Below, in pieces: positions 36,050-47,340 of a stretch of 64,000 bases of DNA. The stretch is from Trichobilharzia szidati (Eukaryota; Platyhelminthes; Trematoda; Strigeidida; Schistosomatidae), in the NCBI GenBank assembly GCA_944472155.2, contig OX235277.1, forward strand, positions 18,114,804 to 18,178,803. Reading direction: 5' to 3'. Made by a program: the position numbers and the translations under genes. How positions within the stretch are numbered: the stretch's first letter is position 1; each line of letters opens with the position of its first letter. The notes under the pieces are model-generated. The model searched no databases. It was not told the DNA's origin and was given only the letters and a program-made list of their open reading frames with translations.

Positions 36050-36190
36050 GATACACCATGCTATCCACAGCAGGGGTTCGATCACTTGCAGATGCACACC
36101 TTATATTAATGGTCTGCCTGCTGAATTTGGTCTGTCGATATCACATGCTAAAAATTCCATACTTGAATCAAAATACTGTGAGAGAAATTA
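36050..36190 (+). mobile_element. Partial SINE, tail type A
   Basis: Starts at the B-box (GGGGTTCGATC, about 36076) and continues with the type A body (GGTCTGCCTGCTGAATTTGG, CGATATCACATGCTAAAAATTCC). The A-box half is absent, so it is 5'-truncated or decayed. Confidence 0.65.
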
Positions 36191-37350
36191 TACATCAGGG
36201 ATTTGATACTTCAATCCACCAAACTCTATTACTTGAAATACGCTATCAGGGTATTACAATAACAGTAATACAGCAAGCACATTTAGGAGAACGGACTTCA
36301 ATCAAGTAAGATTTAAGATATTCTGATCAGACATTTCTTATCCCAGTTATGAATAACTCAAAATTCTAGTTCTTACTAATATCTTTGTCGATGTAAAATT
36401 TCTTGCACAGTTGCAATATGAAAAATAAATAAAGTGCTTTACTAACATTTGCATTTAAAATTATTATGCTAGACGAAGTACATGCAGTGAATTACAGCTG
36501 AAATCCTACTGACCACCGATGTACTGAAAGTGTTACACATTGTCTTAAATTGCATTTCAATCTACTTTGTTCTATCAATTTCTTCTCCTACTACTAATTT
36601 CCAAAAAGACTGTTATCCTTGATTTAAAAATTGAAGAGAAAGTGTGCATGTTTTCTCTATACGGGACATTGCTTATATAAATACGAAGAAGGTCAAACGT
36701 GCAGCATGATATAGAAAGAGTTATAAACTAAAGATTTAACTGATGCTGTTACTGCTGTTCTCAAGTTAACTCAAGCTAATTTATGACAAAACACTCCCAT
36801 AATCCTCAATCGCTCTTTTTTAAAAATAGTGATGCATTGCAAAAGTAAGCGATATATTCAATTTATTATCACCTCAACTCAGTGATGAATTTATTTAAAT
36901 TTCATGTTCTCATGAATGAAACATACTCACTTTCGCATTTCATACCACTTGACAAATTAAATCCATTAGAAGAGAAGAATATTAGCCGAAAATTATTTGC
37001 ACTAGTCTGTGAAATGTTCCATTTAAGGGACACAAAGCAGAAATATTACAGTGACTTGCTACAATTTAGAAAGTTTTTTTTAAGTACAACGCTGCATTTA
37101 TTTTATTCTACTCACGAATCTACGTTTAACTTTATCTTGAGGAAGAAGGAAAGTTGACATGTTTTCTCATAGTTTTTCGGAATCTGATGAATGTAGAGAG
37201 TTTCATTTTTCGCAAAGCGAGGTTTAATTCGATGGGTGTCATACGTTTGAAGACTTGAGAAAATTTCGAAATTCGAAAGCTGATGGCTGAAGTGTTAAGT
37301 GATAATAAAAGTAGTGCAATAACTTATCAATCGGTTTTCCATGTACTATT
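36191..37350. other. No gene seen
   Basis: A 91-codon + strand frame at 36882-37157 has no recognisable domain and sits in plain AT-rich DNA. I do not call it. Confidence 0.45.
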
Positions 37351-37354
37351 ACTA

Positions 37355-39040
37355 TTTACTATTATTCATTTGGGTTCTGAGTAGAACACAGGGCTTCAGC
37401 AACACATCCCCACTTTGTTCTATTCTATGCTGTTTTTTTCAGCTAGGTCCACGACTGTCCATAGTCTCTCACCTCGTTCTCTCACGACCTCCTCAATGTC
37501 ATCCTGGTACAAACGACCTACTCGTGGCTTCCTGCTGGGATTCCACTCGAGGCATTGCCTGGAGCGCGATTTCATTTGACGGCCCCCTCAAAGTATGCTC
37601 TATGCGTCTCTATTTTCCCCTACATATTTGTTGAGCAGTTGGCTTTTGGTTAGTTTGTTGCCTGTTTCTGATTCTTTCTTGCCGGCTATCTGATCTTCAG
37701 CATGGAGCCAGTGAGGAGGGAGGCTGTTGTTGAAAGTATACAATCTGTTCGAAATCCTCTGCGTGACATCCACTCCAAGTGTGTGATCCGAATAGAAGAA
37801 CAGACTAACTGAATTCACAATTGTGCTGAAAATCTGAATCTTGTTGTTTATGCAGAGTGCAGAAGATTTACAAACTTGTTTCAGGTTGATGAATGCGTAT
37901 CTTGCCTTTTCGATTCTGGCTGATTATGACATCTTCACCCGTTCCTCCTCTAGTTGAAATGATGCTTTTTAGATAAGTGGAGGAAGTAGCCTCTGTAAAG
38001 TCTCTCATGTTTATGCTGATTGGTGCTGGTTGTTGTCGCTGTTCGTTGGTTATCTTCACCACCTCCATTTTCTGTATGTTCACCTGCAATCTTGTCTTCG
38101 CTACCAGCATCTCCAGCCAGTTTGTTTCTTTTCGCCTGCAAGTCTTCGAGTTTGTGTAATATTAGACATATATCATCCGTGAAATTCAGTTCTTCCAGAG
38201 TCTTCTTATCGATGGTCTAACGTATTCTCGTCTCCTCATCCCAGAGAGTCTGGCTCTTAATCCAGTCCACCACAATTAAGAATATCTTGGGAATAGCAGG
38301 CAATCAGCCTTATCTTACTCCTGTATTCACTTAGAACGCCTAACTGAGTTTCCCTCTGTGCATCACCTGACACGTGGCATTGTCATATAGCTAACTGTTG
38401 AATAAGGATGATAAAGGTATGGACACTGAACTCCATAGTGTTCCAAATTACTTCTCGGCCAACGCTGTCGAATGCCTTTTCCAAGTAGATGAAGTTGAGG
38501 CAGAGGTTTGACTAACATTCTATGCTTTGTTCGATGATGATGCGTGGATTTGTTGTTTGATCCGGACACGATGTGATTTTCCTGAATCCAGCTCATACTG
38601 GGTGGAGTTCCGCATCCAGTACACCTTCGATTCTCTTCAGGATGACGTGATTTAGTACCATACTTGTCGTATACAAGAACATTATTTCACGCCAGTTCTT
38701 GCAGACGCAAGCGTAAGTCGCCCTTCTGTAGCATCTTGACAAGGTAGTCAGCCTTTCTTCCAGTCATTAGGCACCCTTTCTTCCTTCGAGACATTTTGCG
38801 ATAATGGCATGAGAACATCTGCTGCAGTCTCTAGGTTCATTTTTAGTATTTCTGGGAGGGGGAATTTCGTCTGGTCCTGCTGCCTTCCTAGGACTCATTA
38901 GCATGGTCACATTCAGGATTTCTGCTTTCGTTGAAGTATTGCTGTTTACTGGTAGGCAGTTTTGTACTTGTTGGCATTTCTGAAAGAGTTGATGGTGATG
39001 GTCGATTCCAGACTCCTTTAAAGTGATCAGCCCACTGTTT
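37355..39040 (-). mobile_element. Decayed RTE copy
   Basis: The 3' end is at about 37360 (CACAGGGCTTCAGCAAC). C-terminal blocks follow to 37900, then the reverse transcriptase region at 38100-38500. Blocks for the pre-RT segment at 38780-39020 include GGGGGAATTTCGTCTGGTCC, equivalent to the AGPDEIP region. Several stops and frameshifts. Divergence from the 40.4-kb copy is much higher than that of the TSD-flanked copies, so this belongs to an older wave or a sister subfamily. Confidence 0.75.
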
Positions 39041-40356
39041 TATTACTGTAAGTATTACTGACCATTATTTGCGTCAACACCCACTAATCTTACCTCCAAC
39101 AACCAATTTCCACATTCACAGTTTATATATTCTCTACAAGATGTTAGTATCATATTCTTCATGTTCACTTCCTAGTCTACAACATGGTATGAATGAATCA
39201 ATGTATGTGTACATTTAAATTTAGACAGACGTAAGTCCTCTTTCATTTTGTAAAAACTTATACTTATCTTCGATAATAAGACTGTTCAGCCACGTATTGA
39301 GATAATGACGGAATTAATTTCAAATCACACAAATATATGCATCAATCCATTATTCTGACCTATTTATCTGCTACAAATAGTACGCATTCATTGTTTTTAT
39401 TCCCTTGACATCTAATCGGCTTACGACAGAGAATGAATATTTCGACTGCAATGTGAGACATAAACTTAGGTTAAAATTTCAGCACTGTGTGCATACTATG
39501 GAATGGAATGTAAACCCTTTCAGTATGAGCAATACAACCTTTGCACATGTAAATAAATCTTATGCAACTGTTCACTATCTATACAATAAAAGTACTGTAA
39601 CTGAAAGTTAAACAGGTGAGACTGATCCTAAAAGGTGGTACCGGGAACGACATTGATTTGGTGTGCTATTTCTTAATACAAATTTCCTACACAGTTTCAA
39701 CCAAAACTGAATGCAGCTACACAATCATTGTAAAAGAGGGATAGACTAACTGCTGTTTTGTCCTAGACTGACATTCTTCAACACTAAGCTTCCACGACTC
39801 CAACGACTATCGGACGTCAGGATTTTCGAATTGTAGGCTGCCTAAGTACCTACTGGGATTTCATGAACAGTGAGGTTCGCTAAGTTGGGTGTGAGGACAG
39901 ATACTTATCAACGGCGTTGGCTTGCTGTAGCTTGAATTCACTGAACTTAGTTACTGAGTCTCTGGATAAGTTATTTGCATAGGAAGCTTGATATGTATCC
40001 CTGAACTAAATTTATAGGAGTGTTTACTATATAGTATACAGTACTACACAAGCTAATGAACATATAATGAAACCACGATTTTATTTCATATGTGGAACAT
40101 AGGGGTTATGGTGAAAAAATATACACATATTTCCTTTAATTTGACCAGTCTGTCGTATTCGCTTCTATTGCAGGTAAATTATGTATTTATCCCCAAATAA
40201 AAGGGGGAGATGGAAAAAGCTGAATTTTCATGCAGGATTTATTTAGTCTGACTTTCCTTCCCAAGTTACCAGTTTAATACTTTCAGAGGATAAACTTCAG
40301 TTTCTGTCTTAATTTTAACATACTATTCATGTCCATTGTTCTGCAAGCAACATGTC
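39041..40356. other. No gene seen
   Basis: AT-rich sequence without recognised elements. Confidence 0.5.
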
Positions 40357-40392
40357 ACAGAAAAACATTATTATTTATTATTATTATTTCCT

Positions 40393-40972
40393 TTAGTTCC
40401 TAGAGGAACATAGGGCTTCAGCCATGCGTCTCCATTGCGTTCGGTTCTCTGCTAGAGTTTTCACCTGGCTCCATGTCTGCCCATACGCTTTCAATTCTTC
40501 TTCACATGATCTCCTCCAGGTCACCCTTGGACGACCAACTCGTCGCTTCCCTTTCGGGTTCCACTCGAGGGCTTGTCTAGTGATGTCACTTGATGGTTTT
40601 CTCAGAGTGTGGCCAATCCATCTCCATTTCTTCCTGCCTATTTGTTTCACAATCGGTTCCTGGTTGATTCGCTCCCAGAGATCTCTGTTGCTGATCTTTT
40701 CTGGCCCGCCATCTGATCTTGAGTATTGAGCGAAGACATCTGTTAATGAAGGTCTGTAGCTTGTTTGAGGTGCTCTTTGTGCCACGCCAAGTCTCTGATC
40801 CGTATAGCAGTACTGACTTCACATTGGAGTTGAAAATCCCGATCTTATTTTTGACGCTGAATGATGTTGACCTCCACACAGACTTGAGAGTAATGAAAGC
40901 TTGCCTTGCTTTCCCGATCCTTGCTTTGATATCCTCGTCAGTTCCGCCTGTAGTTGAAACAATGCTTCCCAA
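40393..40972 (-). pseudogene. RTE C-terminal region, frame-shifted
   Basis: Two overlapping frames continue the RTE protein after the stop at 41048. First, 40972-40586 has ARIGKARQAF, VKNKIGIFN.NVKSVLLYGSETW and CLRSILKIRW. Then 40785-40393 has RRVGRPRVTWRRS and the final WRR.AEALCSSRN. The overlap shows a frameshift near 40700. The role of this C-terminal region in RTE elements is in target and RNA interaction; no catalytic motif is known for it. Confidence 0.85.
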
Positions 40973-41047
40973 GTAGGTAAAGGAGGTAGTTTCTTTCAGG
41001 TTCCTCCCATTTATGCTGATTGCTGTCTGTTGTTGTTGCTGTGGCTG

Positions 41048-41817
41048 TTAGTGTTGGCCAGGAATCTTCATCACCTCCGTTTTCTCTATGTTCACCTGGA
41101 GTCCTATCTTTGATGCTTCTTCTGCCAACTTGTTGCTTTTCGCTTGCATATCTCCCAGTTTGTGGAAAATCAGACACAGATCATCGGCGAAGTCCAGATC
41201 CTCTAAGTTTTTTGTGTGTGTCCATTTCATGCCTGTTTCCTCATTGCCCGCTGTCTGTCGCATTATCCAATCTACTGCAACCAGGAAAATCATTGGCGAT
41301 AGTAGGCAACCCTGTCTTACTCCTATCCTCACTTCGAAGGATTCCGTAGGTTTCCCGTTGTGGATTACTTGGCATGCAGCGTTGTCGTACAGCTGTTGGA
41401 TGAGATGTATAATTGTCGGCGGCACCCCGTAGTAGCGAAGTAGCTGCCAAATCACCTCTCGATCGACGCTGTCGAAGGCCTTTTCAAAGTCGATGAAGTT
41501 GAGATAGAGAGGTGACTGCCATTCCAAACTTTGTTCAATGATGATCCGTAGTGTGGCGATTTGATCAATGCATGACTTGTTTCTCCTGAATCCAGCTTGT
41601 TCCGGTCGAAGTTTTTCATCCAGTTCGGTGCATTTGATTCTCTCCAGGATGATGCGGCTTAGTATTTTGCTTGGGATGGAGAGGAGCATAATTCGGTGCC
41701 AGTTCTTGCATTGACTTAGGTCTCCTTTCTTTGGTAGTTTGAATAAGTATCCTTTCTTCCAATCCTCGGGTACTTTGCCTTCTTTCCACACCTTCTCCAG
41801 TAGTGGCGTCATCAAGT
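41048..41817 (-). pseudogene. RTE reverse transcriptase fragment
   Basis: A continuous frame runs from 41817 to a stop at 41048. It shows the GYLFKLPKKGDLSQCKN segment, motif 1 (LRPEQAGFRR), motif A (NFIDFEKAFDSVDRE), motif B (GVRQGCLLSP), the catalytic LDFADD with both Asp present, and the AEEASKIGLQVNIEKTE helix. The open frame extends upstream to 41989, but those 57 codons are flanking DNA. The stop is followed by a change of frame; the thumb and C-terminal regions read in other phases at 40972-40393. The RT core looks chemically intact but lacks endonuclease and a start. Confidence 0.9.
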
Positions 41818-41829
41818 ACAGAAAAACAT

Positions 41830-42734
41830 AGTTATGAATAAAGAGCGAATACTGTTCTCTCCCTGACCTTTGATAAAGCCAAAGATTAGAATAAAATTTA
41901 TGTAAATTAAGAGGGAACTGAAGCACCTCATTCCCTGCCTCCCACGCGTAGTAATTTGTATGATATAATATTTTTTGATATATTTCCATGCTTTTTCGTG
42001 ATCACTGCCATCTTCGTAATTGTGCATTCTAGTTGCACTCAGATAACACAACTGTTTGCATCTACCACACTGATACATGAACCACACAGTATCAAATCTA
42101 TCACAGTTGCTACAGGAATGACTCTGAACACAGTTAATTTGGAGTAAAAGTGTATGAGGAGTTTAATTTTCCTCTCAAAGCATTTCAGCAGAAGTTTGTG
42201 CTTCCCCACCGAACACAAGACTGGATGGTCTATCACAGCAAACAAGGAGACACTACTTACTACTTTATAACAATAATTTTGTCATTCCTTAACCAACAGA
42301 GGACGTGTAATATTCTCAGTCACCTTTAGATGACTTAGAAATTCTGTTGAATAAAGTTTTCATTGAATAACACAAAGATGAGCATATTTCGGTTGTTCCG
42401 AACTGATAGCTCCTGACACCAAGTATGCAAACCTTTAAGTGTTCATTCCCTCGTCATCGAAGAGATTCCTGGCGGAGAGCAAATATTTTGATTGCAGTGT
42501 TAGAAACAATCTGAGATAAAAATAACACCACAACTGCATTCATGCAGTGTATAAGCAATATATTATTTGCCTATGTGTAGTATGTTTTAGGCTATCAACT
42601 CTTGTATACTATGGATATAATAATGTCTTTGTCATTGAACGATGACCGGCAAGCATGATTCTAAATAGTAGTGTAACAAATGACGTTTATTTGTTATGGT
42701 ATCTTTTTAAACCTTATTTCTGATAAATGTTAAC
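41830..42734. other. No gene seen
   Basis: Short overlapping frames at 41956-42245 on both strands without motifs. Confidence 0.45.
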
Positions 42735-42854
42735 ATGCGACCACAGATAAGCATATATGGTTTAAGCTGTCAAATGTGTGAAGCGACTTTTGAAACCGGT
42801 ACGAACACTTTCATGCCTACAATTTGTTTCAAATGGCACGAAGTAGTTGACGAT

Positions 42855-43082
42855 TGGTTTCTCAAGATGTGTGTTGGTGGTTTAGAAATAGAATGCCCAT
42901 CAACTACTCACGCGGTCAAAGATTCGACCTACAGCTGACGCACTTCTAAACCTCCCTTGGCCGCTAGTAAGCCCGCTAGAGAGGAAAGATTGAACATGAG
43001 AGTGGCCACTCCACAATGTCTAAACAAGACCTTTATGCTGAAACTTTGACGCTCAAAGCTTGAAGCCGAAGGAATAAAAACA
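42855..43082 (+). mobile_element. Decayed SINE, tail type B
   Basis: Head GTTGGTGGTTTAGAAATAG with a later GATTCGACC B-box-like block (42920). The type B order of blocks follows, ending in GCTTGAAGCCGAAGGAATAAAAA, where the terminal hairpin is largely lost. Confidence 0.6.
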
Positions 43083-44485
43083 TTTGTCAAGAAGAAGTCT
43101 TCCTGAATAAACATCACAAGATAAATCATGAAAATGCGATTCGCACTTTGTTTTCTACGCATACGCAAGTGCATTCCTTACAGATTCAACTGTCATACTC
43201 ATAAATTTTGCGGAATCCCAAAAAACGCGGTAAAAAGGTATGTACTGAAAATGTTCATTTAAAAAATTTCCATTGAAAAACAGCTGATAAAGTACAAGCA
43301 TGGTAAGTTGTTTTGATTAAATAGGAAGAAGTGATGATGGAAGGCCCTGCATTTATGCATTTTAGGGATAACTGACGCGAACACTTTGCGCTTTCACACT
43401 CCCCTCATCAACTTGAATCGTTTCTGATATTACAGTTCCAGCCTGCTGACTAAATAATTTCGTAAATTGATCTATAGATGAAAATGTTGTGGACTCATAT
43501 ATAGTGATGGCAGTCATTTTGAGCATGAAAAACTATAATAAGTCCAGGTCATGTTGCTAATAAATCAAGTGATGGTTTTCTGCTAAGGATCAGTCGCTAG
43601 TGAACTTCGTCAAACAGAAAATGCAAGTGAATATTATGAATAAATACACTTAGTCCGTATCGTCTGCTAATATAATTACAGAGACAAATAAGGATTTTTA
43701 ATAAATCATTGCTTAGTGGTTTAATGTAAAAAAAAGTTGTTTATGAGAAATAACCGTTCACAATTTAAACTCCACTAGAGTGGCTTAAGTGCCGATTCAC
43801 ATCCACAACATCTTATAAACAGCGAGTTTCTCTTGATAAAATTGCCTGTCCTCAGTATGTTCTTTGTGTGCCAAAACGTTCCGTGTTTATTCAAGTATAA
43901 AGGTTCTTAAGGTAAGTAATTTTTCAAATCTTGTAGTGCAAATACCGGCTTTTGAATTACCTAGCGATTTGCATCCAAGCAATTCTATTTTAAGGTCTAT
44001 GGACAAACTCCTTGATTTTCTGATTTTCAGATTTCACTTGCATAATCCTATTTGAGTGTTCAAATATACGTCTGAGTTTCAAATATGCTGACATCATAAC
44101 TTTAGTAAATTAGAAATTGTACAAACTTTTAGGTGGATATTTCTTCCACTACTATGAAGACAAAATGCCTGCCAAAACAAAAGTCATTTGTCACACTAAA
44201 ACTGACACTAATCTATAATTAGGGGTAATTCACCCAACACACGATGGAGTAGTGACATTGTCCTCCCGCTAATATTCATTTTTAGCAATTCCTTCACGTG
44301 TATGCATTCAACAAATTGTACAAACTTAAGATATTTTGCATGCAAACCACCTAATTTACACAATTAATCTACCTAATTAAAGGTTTTCATCTTAAATTTT
44401 GACTGGGAAACTGTCCATCATTTTGTAATGACAGATCTTCTAATGTTTATTTGTGTGCTTTATAATCGTCTTCGCATCTATCGGC
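43083..44485. other. No gene seen
   Basis: AT-rich; nothing recognisable. Confidence 0.45.
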
Positions 44486-44489
44486 AATT

Positions 44490-44640
44490 GGAGCTGACGT
44501 CACAGAAACAGGTGAACTAATATATGCACACTGAAGTGGTCAAGTGAAGGACTAGTTGACGATTGGACACTATCATTATTAGCCTTGCTGCAAAGTATGT
44601 TCTCCAAGTAGATGAAATTCCTTCTTCACTTTAGATCCCT
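44490..44640 (-). mobile_element. Possible Penelope-like relic
   Basis: The stretch AGGTGAACTAATATATGCAC at 44510-44529 closely matches GGGTGAACTGATATATGCAC at 28535-28554, just upstream of the GIY-YIG relic. Little else aligns. Confidence 0.4.
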
Positions 44641-45111
44641 TTTGAATTTAAAATAATGTACAAATAATATTTCCTTTTTTCTAAACTTTTGGTAAGATAT
44701 TCATATCTTGCTTAATTTTTTTAAGGTTCGGGATTGGTAAAGGCATTCGATAATCAGAAGATGTTCCTGAACATTATTAATATCTTCTTTTGACTGTTTT
44801 AAAATATTTCTGTGTGATTGACTACTAACATTTTTATTGTTGTCCGCTTTATCTGCTGATGTAAATTTAAATAAATGTTCACCTTTAAATGGGTGGTATT
44901 GTTTTCCGTACTTTTCCCTTTTCAGAAATAAAAACAAATTGACTCGTTCGCAACAGTCGACTTTGTATAATTTAGACTTCATAAATTAGTGAGCAAACAT
45001 AAGAAAATCATGAAGTTTGAGTTACACGGTGAAATTGCTGGAAATATAATTCAAGTAATGAACTATTCACATTAAGTACACCTGAATAATGAAACAAAAA
45101 TTTAATTTACT
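44641..45111. other. No gene seen
   Basis: A 93-codon minus frame at 44982-44701 has no recognisable domain; it is lysine-rich, as expected of AT-rich chance frames. Confidence 0.4.
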
Positions 45112-45126
45112 ATAGGCCGACAGGAA

Positions 45127-47325
45127 CTGCATACAGACCACAAGCCAAGTTCAATATTCAAATCTTAATGATCAGCTTCCGAAGGATATTTTCATTTCAA
45201 TCATAAGGAAAAAAGCTGAGGTACAAACCAACACTAGCGGAGTGACAAGCGTTGAGAAGCACTAAAACAGCCTGAAAATGGTGTGGAGCCTAACGTGCAC
45301 GGAAGTTCTAGGCAGAAAGAAGAGAAATGACAAACTGTTGTTCACTGCAGACACATGGAGACTAGTAGAAGAGAGAAGGATGGTAGAACAAATGATTATC
45401 CAGTGCATCGACGAGCAAGAAAATAGGAACTGAATGCAAGCTACAATACGCTGAACAAAAAGTAGAGAAGAGTGCAAGGGAAGACAAAATAAAATATTAT
45501 GAATCTATGGCAAGCGAAGAAGAACAAGCTGCAGGCAAAGGAGACCTCGCAACACTCTACCAAACAACTAGGTACCTATCGGGCAAAAGTTCGACACAAA
45601 TTAAGCCAGCGAAGGATGACAATGGAAAGTCACTCACCAAAAAGGTGTAGCAAAGGAAACACTGGGCTGAACACTTCAAAAGACTTCTTATTCTACCGCC
45701 AAATGCAACGTGCCCAATAATACCAACAGCGAAATCAGGACTACCAGTGGACATAGACCTTCTGACGAAAACAGAAATCCTGAAGGCAATCAAGATGCTA
45801 AAGGCTGGAAAAGCAGCAGGACCAGACAGAATCCCAGCAGAAGCATTGAAAATGAACACAGAGACAACAGCAGATTTGATGACACCAATACTGGGGAAGG
45901 CGTGGAGAGAGGGCAAGGTACCTTTGGATTGGAAGAAAGGCTACTTATTCAAATTGCGAAAGAAAGGAGATTTAAGTTAATGCAAGAACTAGCACGGCAT
46001 TATGCTCCTGTCCATCCTAAGCAAAATACTAAGCCGCATCATTTTGGAGAGGATCAAAAAAGTCCTGGATGAAAAACTTCGCCCTACGGAACAGGCTGGA
46101 TTCAGGAGAAACAAGTCAGGCATCGATCGAATTGCAACACTACGGATCACTGAACAGAGCTTGGAATAGCAGTCAGCTGTCTATCTCACTCAACTTCATC
46201 GACTCTGAATAGGCCTTCAGCAGACAGCGTCGATCGAGAGGTGATTTGGCAACTAATTCGCTACTATGGGGCGCCGCCAACAATCATACATCTGATCCAA
46301 CACTTGCACGACAGTGCTGCATACCAAGTAATCCACAACGGGAAACTCACGGAATCCTTCGAAGGGAAGACGGGAGTAAGACAAGGCTGACTGGCTGGCT
46401 ATTTCTAGTGGTTGTCCTGATTGCGGTAGACTGGATAATGAGATAGACCACAGGCAGTGAGGAAACAGGAATAAAATGGACCCACACAAAACTTGGAGGA
46501 CATGGACTTCGCCGATGATATATGTCTGATTTCTCACAGACTAGAAGATACGCAAGTGAAAAGCCACAAGTTAGCAGAAGAAGCATCAAAGATAGGCCCT
46601 CAGGTGAACATAGAAAAGGTAGAGGTGATGAAGTTTCCCGGCCAACAACATCACCAACAACAGAAACAATCAGCATAAATGGGAGAAATCTGAAAGAAGT
46701 AACCTCCTTTACCTACCCACCCAACTGGGAAGCATCATTTCAACTACAGGCAGAACAGACGAGGATATTAAAGCAAGGATCGGGAAAGCAAGGCAAGCTT
46801 TAAGCTTACTCAAGTCTGTGTGGAGGTCAACAGCATTCAGCACGAAAAATAAGATGCCGACTTTCAACCTTAATGTGAAGTCAGTGCTACTTTACGAATC
46901 AGAGACTTGGCGCGTCATGAAATGCACTTCGAACAAACTACAAACTTCCATCAACAGCTGTCTTCGCTCAGTGTCCAAGATCAGATGGCCCGCCAAAATT
47001 GATGAGCAACAAGAATCTCTGGGAGCAAACTGACCCGGCAGGAACCAATTGTACAGAAAATATGCAGGAGGAAATGGAATTCGATTGACCATACCGTGAG
47101 ATAACCATCAAGTGACATCACATACCAGGCCGTTTTTCAAGTGGAACTCTAACGTGAAGCGGCAAGTTGGTCGTCTTTGCGAGGGTGACATGGAGGATGT
47201 CATCGGAAGTGGAGTCGAAAGCATGTGGAGCCTGGTAGGAACGTTTTCAGAGAACCGAACGCAATGGAGACGTGCGGCTGAAGCCATTTTTCCCCTAGGA
47301 ATTAAAGAAAACAATAAAAATAATG
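45127..47325 (+). mobile_element. RTE-clade retroposon, longest readable copy
   Basis: A 15-bp imperfect duplication, ATAGRCCRACAGGAA (13 of 15 matching), flanks it at 45112-45126 and 47326-47340. The body extends from the linker upstream of reverse transcriptase to the 3' end (CCTAGGAATTAAAG plus an A-rich tail). It shows the largest 5' extent among the better copies and the opposite orientation to most RTE copies here. Mutated TSD and several frameshifts indicate an older insertion. Confidence 0.85.
45499..47317 (+). pseudogene. RTE reverse transcriptase and C-terminal region, multiply frame-shifted
   Basis: Pieces in order are the pre-RT segment at 45747-45980 (LKAGKAAGPDRIPAEAL then KGYLFKLRKKGDLS) and weakly preserved motif 1 near 46080-46130. 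The palm and NGKLTESFEG follow near 46340, then the catalytic MDFADD near 46505, whose two Asp are intact. The C-terminal blocks are at 46520-46803 and 46818-47033 (NVKSVLLYESETW, CLRSVSKIRWP), and the tail is at 47112-47378. At least five frame changes and one damaged motif A region (46190-46240, reading TAG within it) rule out function. Confidence 0.82.
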
Positions 47326-47340
47326 ATAGACCAACAGGAA

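Larger units (their letters stand above)
40369..41817 (-). mobile_element. RTE-clade (SR2-like) retroposon, best minus-strand copy
   Basis: A 12-bp target-site duplication, ACAGAAAAACAT, flanks it at 40357-40368 and 41818-41829. The 3' end has a TTATT-rich tail and the TTCCTAGAGGAA palindrome. The copy runs from the start of reverse transcriptase to the C-terminus without internal deletion, so it served as reference for the others. 5' truncation removes the endonuclease. Confidence 0.95.

Noticed and set aside
36882..37157. 91-codon + strand frame
   Set aside because: No motif, no homologue recognised, AT-rich surroundings; indistinguishable from a chance frame.
41818..41989. N-terminal extension of the reverse transcriptase frame
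   Set aside because: It lies beyond the TSD (41818-41829), so these codons are flanking DNA fused by chance.
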